NCBI RefSeq assembly: GCF_024435355.1
Contig: NZ_JAMJWG010000008.1
Location: 62,001 to 126,000, forward strand
Length of the DNA: 64,000 nucleotides
Direction: 5' to 3'
Source of the DNA: Streptomyces odontomachi
GTDB lineage: Bacteria > Actinomycetota > Actinomycetes > Streptomycetales > Streptomycetaceae
Shown here: piece by piece, positions 1-8,699 of the stretch
Layout of the letters: the number at the start of each line of letters is the position of its first letter
Position numbering within the stretch: position 1 is the stretch's first letter
Notes under the pieces: generated by a model
Databases searched by the model: none
Seen by the model: the letters and a program-made list of their open reading frames with translations, nothing else
Told to the model about the DNA's origin: nothing
Translations under genes and position numbers: made by a program

Positions 1-2
1 TC

Positions 3-377
3 GGCGGCCTCACCGAGCTCTACAAGGCGACCGGTGACAGCGGGCTGCTCACCTCGGCGCGGCAGATCGCGGACGCGGCGACCTCCTCCTCGTCGCTCAA
101 CACCTCCGACGGCATCCTGCGCGATCCCTGCGAGGACGGCGACTGCGGCGGCGACGGCCCGTCGTTCAAGGGCGCGCACGTGCGCGGCCTGGGCAAGCTC
201 AACGCGGCGCTCTCCGACCATCCCTACAGCGGCTATCTGCAACGCCAGGCGGACCGCGCGTACGGAAGCGACCGGAACCCGCTCGACCAGTACGGGCTGC
301 GCTGGTACGGCCCGCTGGACAAGGTGGACGCGGCACGCCAGCAGAGCGCACTGGACCTGCTCAACGCGGCTCCCTGA
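3..377 (+). CDS. GH76 family glycoside hydrolase, C-terminal part (cut by window start)
   Basis: The 124 visible residues are the C-terminal end of a secreted alpha-1,6-mannanase-type enzyme (glycoside hydrolase family 76). They carry the helical-repeat signature of the family: an LTELYKATGD helix, a disulphide-rich loop (DPCEDGDCGG), and an FKGAHVRGLGKL helix. They match the end of the next gene closely in layout: both have a TGDS helix, a C-x-C loop, an FKG segment and an R/DRNPL-x-x-GLRW tail. The two genes are therefore tandem GH76 paralogues. GH76 enzymes cut alpha-1,6-mannan backbones, as in fungal and yeast walls. The start, signal peptide and catalytic Asp pair lie outside the window. 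It ends in TGA, followed by a strong hairpin terminator. Confidence 0.85.
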   Translation, partial: GGLTELYKATGDSGLLTSARQIADAATSSSSLNTSDGILRDPCEDGDCGGDGPSFKGAHVRGLGKLNAALSDHPYSGYLQRQADRAYGSDRNPLDQYGLRWYGPLDKVDAARQQSALDLLNAAP

Positions 378-383
378 CCACGC

Positions 384-415
384 GCCCGGCGCGTGTCCCC
401 CCGCACGCGCCGGGC
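384..415 (+). terminator. Rho-independent-type hairpin
   Basis: A 12-bp perfect stem (GCCCGGCGCGTG / CACGCGCCGGGC) with an 8-nt loop begins six bases after the stop of the first GH76 gene and is followed by a short T-containing tail (CTTTC). It should end that transcript and separate it from the second GH76 gene. Confidence 0.75.
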
Positions 416-504
416 CTTTCGTACCGCCCGCGCGCCACCGCCCCCCTCTCCCACCACCGCCCCTCCCCCACCCCCGCACGGCCCCATGTAAAGGCGGACA
501 TGTC

Positions 505-2379
505 ATGGCAGTACGGACACACCGCGTCCTCGGCGGGCTCCTGGCCCTGCTCCTCGCGCTGGCCGGCCTGGTCGCCCTCCCCACTCCGTCCCGGGCCGCG
601 ACGGCGGTCTGCGCGCTGGCGTGCGACACCCTCGACCCGTCCCAGGCGCGTGCGGAGACGTTCCCGGTGGCGGACCGGAACATCAACGGCCGGGTGCTGC
701 GGCTGCACGTCTCCACGCCCGACGACATGGCGTGGGCGAGCATCGACGCCGGTGTGCCCGGCGACGCGGTCTGGCTGGACCGGTCCTGGGACCGCGGCGC
801 GACCTGGGAAGAGGTGCTCGGCAAGGCCACCGTGCCCAGCACGTGGACCGGCACGCGGACGCTGATGTACAACATCACCGACCCGGTCGGACACCGCCGC
901 GGCTGGCTCCGGGCCTGCGGCGACGCCGCCGGTGTCACCTGCACCGACTGGTACCGCCCGACCGTCTGCGACGGCACGTCCTGCGACGGCGCCGACCCCG
1001 CCACCGCGGCCGGCGACGACCGTCCGGTGCCGTCGACCACCCTGTACGGGCGCACCATCAGCCTGCACATGGACCAGCAGAACGGCACGGCCTGGGGCGT
1101 CATCGAGAACGGCGGGGCGGGCGACGAGATCTGGCTCGACCGCTCCTGGGACGAGGGCGCCAGCTGGCCCGAGGGCTCCTCGCTGGGCCGCACCAGCGTG
1201 GCCTCCGGGGCGACCGGCACCCGGACGGCGTTGTTCGCCACCCGGGACCCGCAGGGTCTGCTCTTCGGCGGGGCGGTGCGGGCGTGCGGCCGCGAGGCGA
1301 GTCACCAGGAGGGCAGTTGCACGGCCTGGGCGCGGCCGGCCCCGACCCGGGCGCGTGCCGCGGCGGATGCGCTGATGGCGGCGTACCAGCCGTACGAGGG
1401 CTGGTGGCGCAGCAGCTGGTGGAACTCGGCCGTCGCGCTCACCTCGGTCATCGACTTCGCGCAGCGCACCGGACGGCACGACTACGACTGGGTGATCGCG
1501 CGCACCTTCGACGAGAACGACGGCGTCTTCCCCGCCGGCGGACGCAGTTCGGACCCGGTGGAGGGCCACTTCATCAGCCGTGCCATCGACGACGCGGGCT
1601 GGTGGGCCACCGCCTGGGTGGCCGCCTACGACTACACGCACGACCAGCGCTACCTGGACGAGGCGGTCACCATCACCGGCTACATCCACGACTACTGGGA
1701 CACCGGCACCTGTGGCGGCGGCGTCTGGTGGGACCGTGAGCGCACCTACAAGAACGCCGTGACCAACGGCCTGTACCTGTGGCTGACGACCGCACTGCAC
1801 CAGCGGATCTCCGGCGACACGGTGTGGGGCGAGCGGGCGACGACGGCGGCGAACTGGTACCTGAACAGCGGTCTGATCAACTCATCCGGGCTGGTCAACG
1901 ACGGTCTGACCGCCGGCTGCGGCAACAACGGGCAGACGGTGTGGAGCTACAACCAGGGCCTGGCGATCGGCGCCTTCACCCAGCTGTGGCGCACCACGGG
2001 TGACAGCCGTTACCTGGACACCGCGAAGCGGCTGGCCGACGCCGCGATGTCGGCGCCGCAGCTGACGCAGAACGGCGTGCTGACGGAGAGCTGCGACACC
2101 GGCACCAGCACGTGCGACGACAACCAGAAGCAGTTCAAGGGCATCTTCCTGCGCCACTTCGGCGACCTCGCCGCCGCCACCGGATCGTCCACCTACCGCG
2201 CCTACGTCACGAAGCAGGCCGACTCGATCTGGAGCACGGACCGGGACCCCCTCAACCGCCTCGGCGTGCGGTGGGCCGGCGGCAGCCCGAACCCGACGGA
2301 CTGGCGCACCCAGGCCAGCGCCCTGGAGGCGTTCACCGCGGCGGAGGCGAGCCTGCGCGGCACCGCTCCGTCGAAGTGA
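505..2379 (+). CDS. Secreted GH76 alpha-1,6-mannanase-type enzyme with two N-terminal beta-repeats
   Basis: The protein is 624 residues, starting at an ATG eight bases after AAAGGCGG. A longer open frame upstream is not coding-like. Residues 1-33 are a Sec signal peptide (Leu-rich core, PSRAA cleavage region). Residues about 55-270 hold two similar beta-rich modules, each with the pattern GR-x-L/I-x-LH, W-x-I, WLDRSWD, GTRT, RACG. Such modules usually bind carbohydrate, and I infer that here. The rest is the GH76 (alpha/alpha)6 barrel, with the Asp-Asp pair of the family at D362-D363 (AIDDAGWW). Family members act as endo-alpha-1,6-mannanases. It probably works outside the cell with the upstream paralogue on fungal mannan. 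Confidence 0.88.
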   Translation: MAVRTHRVLGGLLALLLALAGLVALPTPSRAATAVCALACDTLDPSQARAETFPVADRNINGRVLRLHVSTPDDMAWASIDAGVPGDAVWLDRSWDRGATWEEVLGKATVPSTWTGTRTLMYNITDPVGHRRGWLRACGDAAGVTCTDWYRPTVCDGTSCDGADPATAAGDDRPVPSTTLYGRTISLHMDQQNGTAWGVIENGGAGDEIWLDRSWDEGASWPEGSSLGRTSVASGATGTRTALFATRDPQGLLFGGAVRACGREASHQEGSCTAWARPAPTRARAAADALMAAYQPYEGWWRSSWWNSAVALTSVIDFAQRTGRHDYDWVIARTFDENDGVFPAGGRSSDPVEGHFISRAIDDAGWWATAWVAAYDYTHDQRYLDEAVTITGYIHDYWDTGTCGGGVWWDRERTYKNAVTNGLYLWLTTALHQRISGDTVWGERATTAANWYLNSGLINSSGLVNDGLTAGCGNNGQTVWSYNQGLAIGAFTQLWRTTGDSRYLDTAKRLADAAMSAPQLTQNGVLTESCDTGTSTCDDNQKQFKGIFLRHFGDLAAATGSSTYRAYVTKQADSIWSTDRDPLNRLGVRWAGGSPNPTDWRTQASALEAFTAAEASLRGTAPSK

Positions 2380-2418
2380 CCGCACCCGCCGTACCGCTGC
2401 ACCACCCGCACGGCGCCC

Positions 2419-2449
2419 GCCGGCCGGCCCACCACCGGGGCCGGCCGGC
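2419..2449 (+). terminator. Hairpin terminator after GH76 gene
   Basis: GCCGGCCGGCCC and GGGGCCGGCCGGC pair over 12 bp around a 6-nt loop, 40 bases after the GH76 stop. There is no U-tract, as is common in streptomycetes. Confidence 0.55.
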
Positions 2450-2559
2450 ACGGACCCCGTGATCCGGCGTCCTGCGCGTGTCACACCGACGGGACCGGCG
2501 CCGGCCCGGCGTACTGTGCTGTCACGGCGGGGCAGACGAGGCACAGACGAGGCGCACCG

Positions 2560-4065
2560 ATGGAGAAACCCGCGCACTGGCTCTTCGGCGACCAGCTGGG
2601 CCCGCACTTCCTCACCCCCGGCCCGCAGGGACCCGACCGCGGCACGCCCCTCGTCATGATCGAGTCACGGGCCGTCTTCCGCCGGCGCCGCTTCCACCGG
2701 GCCAAGGCGCACCTGGTGCTGTCCGCGATGCGCCACCGGGCGGCCGAGCTGGGCGACCGGGTCCGCTACGTGCGGGCCGACACCTACCGGGAGGGGCTCC
2801 GCACGGCGGTCGGACGCCGCCCCGTGACGGTGCACCATCCGACCTCCCGTGCGGCACTCGGCCTGGTGCGGGCGCTGGACCAGGTCACCGTGCTGCCGGC
2901 ACGCGGCTTCCTCGTTCCCCAGGACGAGTTCCGTGCCTGGCGTGCCGAGCACGACGGCGGACGGCTCCTCCAGGAGGCGTTCTACCGGCGGGTGCGCCGC
3001 GAGCACGAGCTGCTCATGGACGGCGACGACCCGGTGGGCGGCCGGTGGAACTTCGACCACGACAACCGCGAGCCACCGCCCAAGGGCAGCCGCACCCTCG
3101 GCGTCCCGGCGCCCTACCGGCCCCGCGAGGACGCCATCGACGCCGAGGTGCGGCATGACCTGGACCGCTGGGAACGCGACGGCGACGTGCGGTTCGTCGG
3201 CCGCGACGGTCCCCGGACGTTCCCCGCGTCCCGGCGCGAGGCGCTGGCCGCACTGCGCCGCTTCCTCACCCACCGGCTCGCCGACTTCGGCCCGCCCGAG
3301 GACGCCATGCTGGCCGACGACCCGGTGATGAGCCACAGCCTGCTGTCCGCCTCGCTCAACCTGGGCCTGCTCGATCCGTTCGAATGCCTGACCCGCGCCG
3401 AACAGGCCTGGCGGTCGGGCGCCGCGCCGTTGCCCAGTGTCGAGGGGTTCGTCCGGCAGATCGCCGGCTGGCGCGAGTACGTGTGGCAGCTGTACTGGCA
3501 CTTCGGCGAGGAGTACCGGAGCAGCAACGCGCTGGGGCACCGCCGTGCGCTGCCCGACTGGTTCCTCGACCTGGACGCGGACGCCGTCACGGCACGCTGC
3601 CTGGCGAGCGTCCTGGCACAGGTGCGCGACCGCGGCTGGACCCATCACATCCCGCGGCTCATGGTGCTCGGCAACCACTGCCTCCAGCAGGGCTGGGACC
3701 CGGCGGCGGTCACGGACTGGTTCCACCGCTGCTTCGTCGACGGCTACGACTGGGTGATGCTGCCGAACGTCGTCGGCATGTCCCAGTACGCCGACGGCGG
3801 ACGGATGGTCACCAAGCCCTACGCGTCCGGCGGTGCCTACATCCACCGCATGAGCGACTTCTGCGGCCCCTGCGCCTACCGACCCGACCGGCGCACCGGC
3901 GAGGCGGCCTGCCCGTACACGGCGGGCTACTGGGCCTTCCTGCACCGGCACCGCCACCGCCTGGCCGGCAACCCCCGCATGGCCCGTGCGGTCCTGGGCC
4001 TCGACCGGCTCGCCGACCTCGACGACCTGCTCGAAGAGCAGAAGGGGCGGACCGGGCCGCCGTGA
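2560..4065 (+). CDS. Iron-sulfur cryptochrome/photolyase (FeS-BCP, PhrB-like)
   Basis: This 501-residue protein belongs to the deoxyribodipyrimidine photolyase-related (DPRP) family, the bacterial photolyase/cryptochrome branch with an iron-sulfur cluster. The N-terminal Rossmann-like antenna domain opens with HWLFGDQLGPHF. The helical FAD domain contains conserved stretches such as ASLNLGLL, WREYVWQLYW, MVLGNHCLQ and MLPNVVGMSQYADGG. Four cysteines expected to bind a [4Fe-4S] cluster are present: C374, C435, C438 and C451, with the family spacing C-x2-C-x12-C at the end. Characterised PhrB repairs (6-4) photoproducts using FAD and a lumazine antenna. Light-driven DNA repair is therefore the likely role, with a photoreceptor role possible. 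It appears monocistronic. Confidence 0.9.
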   Translation: MEKPAHWLFGDQLGPHFLTPGPQGPDRGTPLVMIESRAVFRRRRFHRAKAHLVLSAMRHRAAELGDRVRYVRADTYREGLRTAVGRRPVTVHHPTSRAALGLVRALDQVTVLPARGFLVPQDEFRAWRAEHDGGRLLQEAFYRRVRREHELLMDGDDPVGGRWNFDHDNREPPPKGSRTLGVPAPYRPREDAIDAEVRHDLDRWERDGDVRFVGRDGPRTFPASRREALAALRRFLTHRLADFGPPEDAMLADDPVMSHSLLSASLNLGLLDPFECLTRAEQAWRSGAAPLPSVEGFVRQIAGWREYVWQLYWHFGEEYRSSNALGHRRALPDWFLDLDADAVTARCLASVLAQVRDRGWTHHIPRLMVLGNHCLQQGWDPAAVTDWFHRCFVDGYDWVMLPNVVGMSQYADGGRMVTKPYASGGAYIHRMSDFCGPCAYRPDRRTGEAACPYTAGYWAFLHRHRHRLAGNPRMARAVLGLDRLADLDDLLEEQKGRTGPP

Positions 4066-4170
4066 GCGGGCGCGCTGCTCAGCTCGACGGTGCCGGTTCG
4101 GGGCGCCGCGGTGTCGTGCGGCGGGCGAGCGCGCCGCGCCGGGGGCGGTCGCTGCGGCGTCGCTGCCGGT

Positions 4171-7100
4171 TCACGACCGCCCGCCCGCGGCGGGTGTGCC
4201 GCTGCTCCACAGTCGCAGGAGCACGCGTTCCGCCGGCTCCCCGCGCGCCAGCAGGCGGCCCGCGCGTGGCCAGCTCTCCGGGGGCACGCCATGGTCGGTG
4301 ACCAGGCGGTACAGCGGGGCCCCCGACCCCGGCAGCATCAGCAGTTCGCCCAGCAGCCTGGCCTCCGCCGGCGCGGCGTCGGTGGCCAGGACCAGGTCCA
4401 GCGCGTCGGAGCCGAAGCGTTCGACCAGCGTCAGCCCGTCCTCGCCCGCCGCCAGCAGCCACGGGGTGAGCCGGCCCGCGTGCGTGCCGTGCTTCTCACG
4501 CTGCTCCACCAGCAGGCGCAGCACCCGCGGGCCTGACCCGCCGGCGAGCAGCGGCAGCCAGCGCGGGCCCCAGACGGTCAGTGCCTCGGCCGTGCCGGGC
4601 AGCCGCTGCTCGACCACGGCCGCGGTGACCGCGGCCCGTGGCCCGTACCGCGCGCCCACGGAGAGCACGGCCTGCAAGGAACGGGTCGCCAGCTCCCGGG
4701 TGAGCGGGGTCAGCTCGGCCAGCATGCGGCGCTGCTCGGGGCTGATGCGGAACCGGTCGGCGAACTGCTGGGCCACCACGCCGAGCCCTTCCCGCAGCAG
4801 GGTGCGCAGCGCCTGTGGGGGGTCGGACGCGGCCAGGATCAACGGGAGTTCGCGCCGCGCACGGGGATCGAGCGTGCCCTCGGGCTCGACGGCGTGGAGG
4901 CGCAGCAGGGCCGTGCGCTGTTCCGGGCTGCCCAGCGTGGCCAGCAGGGGCAGCAGGGCGGGGTCGGCGGCCAGCGTGCCGGCGGTGTCCGGGGCGGCAC
5001 CCGGGCCGATGACGGCGGCTCCGACCCGATGCGCAAGACGCGGCCCGTTCACCGCCCAGTCGCGGATCTTCGCGGGGCGTTCCACGACGTTGCCGACGAC
5101 CCAGTCGAGCGCCCGGCCGCGCTCCAGCTGCCAGCGCGACCAGGCCACGGCGGCCTCGGTGCCCAGCGGCTCGGTCTGCTCCGAGCGTTCGTAGCCGCGC
5201 TCCTGGAAGGCCGCCCGGACATCGGACAGGGAGCGCCCGGTCCCGTCGGCGTACCCCTTGAGCAGGCTCATCGCACGCTGGTTCAGGCCGAGTTCAAGGG
5301 CGTACTGCAAGCCGCCGGTACCCAGGTCGGCCAGGGCGGCCTCGGTGTCGGGGAAGCATCTGACGACCTCCGCGATGGCCAGGTCGCCCTGTTCGGCCAG
5401 CCAGCGCGCGGCGAGCCCGTGGTGGGCGCAGATCACCGGCCAGTCGTCGGGCGCCGTGCCGAGCAGCGCGCGTACCGCGTCATGCCCGGGTACCTGCGCG
5501 TCGGCGGCGATCTGGAGCAGCACTCGGGCGTCGACGGCCCCGGCGGTGTCCTGGTCGACGATCTGCACCCAGCCGAGGCCGAGCAGGCTCAGGTGCTCGG
5601 GCTGGCGCAGCCCGTCCAGCAGCCGCCGCCACATGTCGGGCGTGTAGCGCGCCAGCAGGTCCAGGTCGTCGCCCTGGAGATGGGGCCGGAGCAGTGCGAG
5701 CAGCTCCGGATCCTCCAGCCGTCCGGCGAGGAACTGGAGGCTGGGTGCCGGGATCTGCGCGAGCAGCGAGACGAGGTCGTCGTCCATGCCCACGATCGCG
5801 GCCGCGAGCCGGGCGGGCGCGACCTCGGAGACGGCCGTGCACAGCCGCCCGTAGAGACCGACGCGGCGGATGCCGGCCCGCTCCCGCAGGGCGTCGTCCA
5901 TCGAGAGACCGTCCGCGCCGACCGCCCGGTGCGGGTCGAAGTCGACCGCGAGCCGGCCGGCCACCGGCAGCAGCCGGCGGGCCGCCTCGTCGTACAGGTC
6001 CTCCTCCGCCGGACCCAGCAGCGCCGACAGGAGGCAGTCCCGGAAGACGGACCGGGGGACGCCCGACAGGGCGGTCACCAGTCGGCGCATCCCGGCCTCG
6101 TCGAGCAGCCGGGTCTGCTTGCGCAGGCCGGGCGCGTTCTGCCGGGAGCGCACCGCCACCAGCAGTTCGGTGTTGGTGCCGAAGCAGTCGGCCATCCGGT
6201 CCAGCAGCATCGCGCGTTCCCGGGGCCGCATGGTGCGGTCGGCGTCGCCGAAGCGCAGCGTCCAACCGCCGGCGAAGGTGCGCCGCCGCATCGCCTGGCC
6301 GCCCTTGCCGTCCAGGATCTGCTCGGAGTACGCGTCCATGTCCCGGTCGGTCACGAACGGCAACTGGTCGGCGGGCACGCCGGCGATCTTCGGTGCGACC
6401 CCGGACAGGTCGTTCCAGTCGACCTGTTCGACCCGGGAGCCGCTCACCCGCTGGAGCTGGCGCAGGGTGCCGGCGCCCATCCGGCCCGCCACCACCAGCC
6501 GGGCGTCGGGGGCGGTCGTTGCGGCCCGGCCGACCAGGGCCCCCAGTTCCTGGGGCCGCACCAGCACCCAGCCGGCGCCGGACAGCAGGGTCGCGCTGCG
6601 GCTGCTGAGCCGTCGCTGGTCGAAGGCGGCCAGGGCGATCACCTTCGGCCCGTGCTCGTGGAGCAGGCCCAGGCGCAGCGCCTCGGGGTTGATGTCGAGC
6701 CGTTCGCCGCCGCCGACCTGCGCCGTGTCGTCGTAGACCAGCAGGGCCTCCGCCTCGGCGAAGTCGGTGCGGGCGCGTTCCCGTTCCTCCTCCCTGGCCG
6801 CCCCGGCGAGGGTGTCGGCGAGGTGTCCGGGCCGCAGCACCGGAACGTGCTGGAAACCGGCCGCCTTCAGATAGGCGTAGAGATCGGTCGGGCCGTCCAC
6901 CACTCCCCAGGCCGCGGGCGGCAGCCCGCCGGCCATCCAGCCGGCCAGCCGGGTCAGGGCGCGGACCTGGACCTCGCGCCACTGCGCCGCGGTCTGCTCG
7001 CCGCTGCCCGCCAGCGGCACGTCACCGCCGAGCAGCAGCGCACTCGGCAGGGACATCCCCTGGGCACCCGGCATGCGGCCCTCGGAGGGGATGTAGCCGT

Positions 7101-7632
7101 GCCGGCCGAGTCCGACCAGGACCAGCGAGCCCGAGTTGACCACCAGGTGGTCCGGGGACAGCTCGATCGGCACGAAGCCCTCACGCGCCATGTCGTCCAG
7201 CGCCCGGCCGAGCGGCACCAGGGTGTGCAGCGCGCTGGCCGGCGTCCAGCGGTGCCCGGCGACCAGCATCGCGTCGAGGTCGTCGCGGTCGCGCAGGGCG
7301 TGCAGCGGCACGAAGGAGTTGCCCGGCGACCATGCGGTGACCAGGGCGGGCGGCAGGCGGGGGTGGTCGACGATGTCGAGGAGCGCGGGCGTGACGGGGC
7401 TGCCGGACCTCAGGAGGGCGACGGCCCGGCCGCGCTGCTTGCGGGTGGGGAAGATGCGCAGCGCGCCGTAGACGTCGGCGTCCTTGTCCTTGACCAGGCG
7501 GGTGGCGCGTACCTCGGCTGCGCCCGAGGAGCGCAGGTGCCCGGGGCGCAGTTGCAGCGCGCGCGGTTCCCAGACGCGACCGGAGCGGCCGGGGATCCGG
7601 ACCAGGATCCCCTGGGTCGTGTAGCCGGTCAT
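4171..7632 (-). CDS. Large (1153 aa) protein with degenerate kinase-like N-terminus; last gene of signalling operon
   Basis: Unrecognised as a whole. The ATG overlaps the stop of the upstream kinase gene by four bases (ATGA), which fixes the start and shows translational coupling. Residues about 1-280 look like a kinase fold that has lost its catalytic residues: a beta-rich start, then VPIELSPDHLVVN where HRD-x-K-x-x-N would be, and VLVGLGRHG where DFG would be. The middle (about 290-480) has alpha/beta segments such as ALLVYDDTAQ, KVIALAAFD and GWVLVRPQE. The C-terminal 650 residues are a long Leu/Ala/Arg-rich helical array without obvious motifs. No signal peptide or membrane segment was seen. 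It may be a scaffold or effector controlled by the phospho-signalling proteins upstream; that role is inference. Confidence 0.75.
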   Translation of the reverse strand: MTGYTTQGILVRIPGRSGRVWEPRALQLRPGHLRSSGAAEVRATRLVKDKDADVYGALRIFPTRKQRGRAVALLRSGSPVTPALLDIVDHPRLPPALVTAWSPGNSFVPLHALRDRDDLDAMLVAGHRWTPASALHTLVPLGRALDDMAREGFVPIELSPDHLVVNSGSLVLVGLGRHGYIPSEGRMPGAQGMSLPSALLLGGDVPLAGSGEQTAAQWREVQVRALTRLAGWMAGGLPPAAWGVVDGPTDLYAYLKAAGFQHVPVLRPGHLADTLAGAAREEERERARTDFAEAEALLVYDDTAQVGGGERLDINPEALRLGLLHEHGPKVIALAAFDQRRLSSRSATLLSGAGWVLVRPQELGALVGRAATTAPDARLVVAGRMGAGTLRQLQRVSGSRVEQVDWNDLSGVAPKIAGVPADQLPFVTDRDMDAYSEQILDGKGGQAMRRRTFAGGWTLRFGDADRTMRPRERAMLLDRMADCFGTNTELLVAVRSRQNAPGLRKQTRLLDEAGMRRLVTALSGVPRSVFRDCLLSALLGPAEEDLYDEAARRLLPVAGRLAVDFDPHRAVGADGLSMDDALRERAGIRRVGLYGRLCTAVSEVAPARLAAAIVGMDDDLVSLLAQIPAPSLQFLAGRLEDPELLALLRPHLQGDDLDLLARYTPDMWRRLLDGLRQPEHLSLLGLGWVQIVDQDTAGAVDARVLLQIAADAQVPGHDAVRALLGTAPDDWPVICAHHGLAARWLAEQGDLAIAEVVRCFPDTEAALADLGTGGLQYALELGLNQRAMSLLKGYADGTGRSLSDVRAAFQERGYERSEQTEPLGTEAAVAWSRWQLERGRALDWVVGNVVERPAKIRDWAVNGPRLAHRVGAAVIGPGAAPDTAGTLAADPALLPLLATLGSPEQRTALLRLHAVEPEGTLDPRARRELPLILAASDPPQALRTLLREGLGVVAQQFADRFRISPEQRRMLAELTPLTRELATRSLQAVLSVGARYGPRAAVTAAVVEQRLPGTAEALTVWGPRWLPLLAGGSGPRVLRLLVEQREKHGTHAGRLTPWLLAAGEDGLTLVERFGSDALDLVLATDAAPAEARLLGELLMLPGSGAPLYRLVTDHGVPPESWPRAGRLLARGEPAERVLLRLWSSGTPAAGGRS

Positions 7633-8699
7633 CGGGACGCGCCTCCCAGCGAGCGGAGCACGGACTGTAGGACGGTGGCACTGCGCGCCCGGGCCAGGTC
7701 GATGCGGACGCGGTCGACGGTGGAGAGCCGGAACCGCCACGACGACAGGCTGGTGATGAGGGCACCGGTCAGCACCGGCCCGTACCCGAGCGAGGTGAGG
7801 TACTTGCGGGCGGGCGCGCTCTCCTTGGGGTCGTCCGCGTAGAGCTGCCGGTACTGCTGGTCCTTGAGGCGTTCGAGGCCGGCGGCGTGCGCGAGGGTGG
7901 CGCCGAGCATGTAGATGTCGAACCGCTCGGCCGCCGAGGCCTTCTCGCTTGGCTCGTCCGATCCGTCGGCGGACGGCGGCGCGTAGGCCCGTGTGGTGAA
8001 GCCGATCCGTCCGCCGATCTGCACGGCCGCGTCGTAGTCGATCAGCACGTACCGGGCCGGCGGGCCCAGTACCAGGATGTTCTCCGGCTTGATGTCGGCG
8101 TGGATCCAGCCCTTGGACGACTTCTTGTCGATGTACCGGTCGGCGTGCAGGGCCGCGAGCGTGTTGCACAGCTGTTCGGCGAGGTCGAGGAGTTCGTCCT
8201 CGGTGTACCGGCGGTTCTCCCGGGCCCGGGCGTCGATGTCCTGTTGCAGGGTGAGCGACGTGCCGCCGCGCTGCCCGATGAACTGCTGGACGAGGAAGCT
8301 CTCGTTGTCCGGGTCCGGGAGGCGGCCGGCGGCGAGCAGCGACGGCGAAGGCTGCGTCTCCACGCTGATCACGACCGGGCACTGCTGGGTGAGCTGGGCC
8401 GCCTGCCAGGCGGCCCGCAGCCCCTGGTCGCGCTGCTGTTTGTGGTCGGAGAGGGTGGCACGGACGGTGCGGGGGTCGTCGAGCGTCGTCTCGGGCCACC
8501 ACATGCCCTTGATGACGACGTCGCCGCCCGACCAGCGGTCCTCGGCCAGCACGACGTAGCCCTGGCCGCCCCGGGAGAGGACCCTGCGGGTGGCGAACCG
8601 CCCGTCCACCCCGTACTCGGCGGGCACCCAGGCCTTGCGCGGCGAGCCCCGCTCGTCAGGGCTGTCGGCCTCGACCCACTGCGGTTGGAACGCGCTCAC
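7629..8699 (-). CDS. Serine/threonine protein kinase (DYD variant)
   Basis: A 356-residue Hanks-type kinase. The GTG start overlaps the upstream stop (GTGA). It has a Gly-rich loop (SRGGQGYV, about 43-50), the ATP-site lysine K64 in VVIKGMWW, the catalytic loop HADIKPEN (D202) and a magnesium loop reading DYD (D221) instead of DFG. The HRD arginine is replaced by Ala, so it is not an RD kinase and may not need activation-loop phosphorylation. There is no transmembrane segment, unlike PknB-type kinases. It lies between an FHA protein and a pseudokinase-like protein, and shares the operon with a PP2C phosphatase and a vWA protein. It probably phosphorylates a partner that the FHA domain then reads. 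Confidence 0.88.
   Translation of the reverse strand: MSAFQPQWVEADSPDERGSPRKAWVPAEYGVDGRFATRRVLSRGGQGYVVLAEDRWSGGDVVIKGMWWPETTLDDPRTVRATLSDHKQQRDQGLRAAWQAAQLTQQCPVVISVETQPSPSLLAAGRLPDPDNESFLVQQFIGQRGGTSLTLQQDIDARARENRRYTEDELLDLAEQLCNTLAALHADRYIDKKSSKGWIHADIKPENILVLGPPARYVLIDYDAAVQIGGRIGFTTRAYAPPSADGSDEPSEKASAAERFDIYMLGATLAHAAGLERLKDQQYRQLYADDPKESAPARKYLTSLGYGPVLTGALITSLSSWRFRLSTVDRVRIDLARARSATVLQSVLRSLGGASR

Noticed and set aside
4894..7842. 982-codon open frame on the plus strand
   Set aside because: Antisense to the large signalling-operon protein; no start site, no recognisable domain, Gln/Val/Gly-rich shadow composition.
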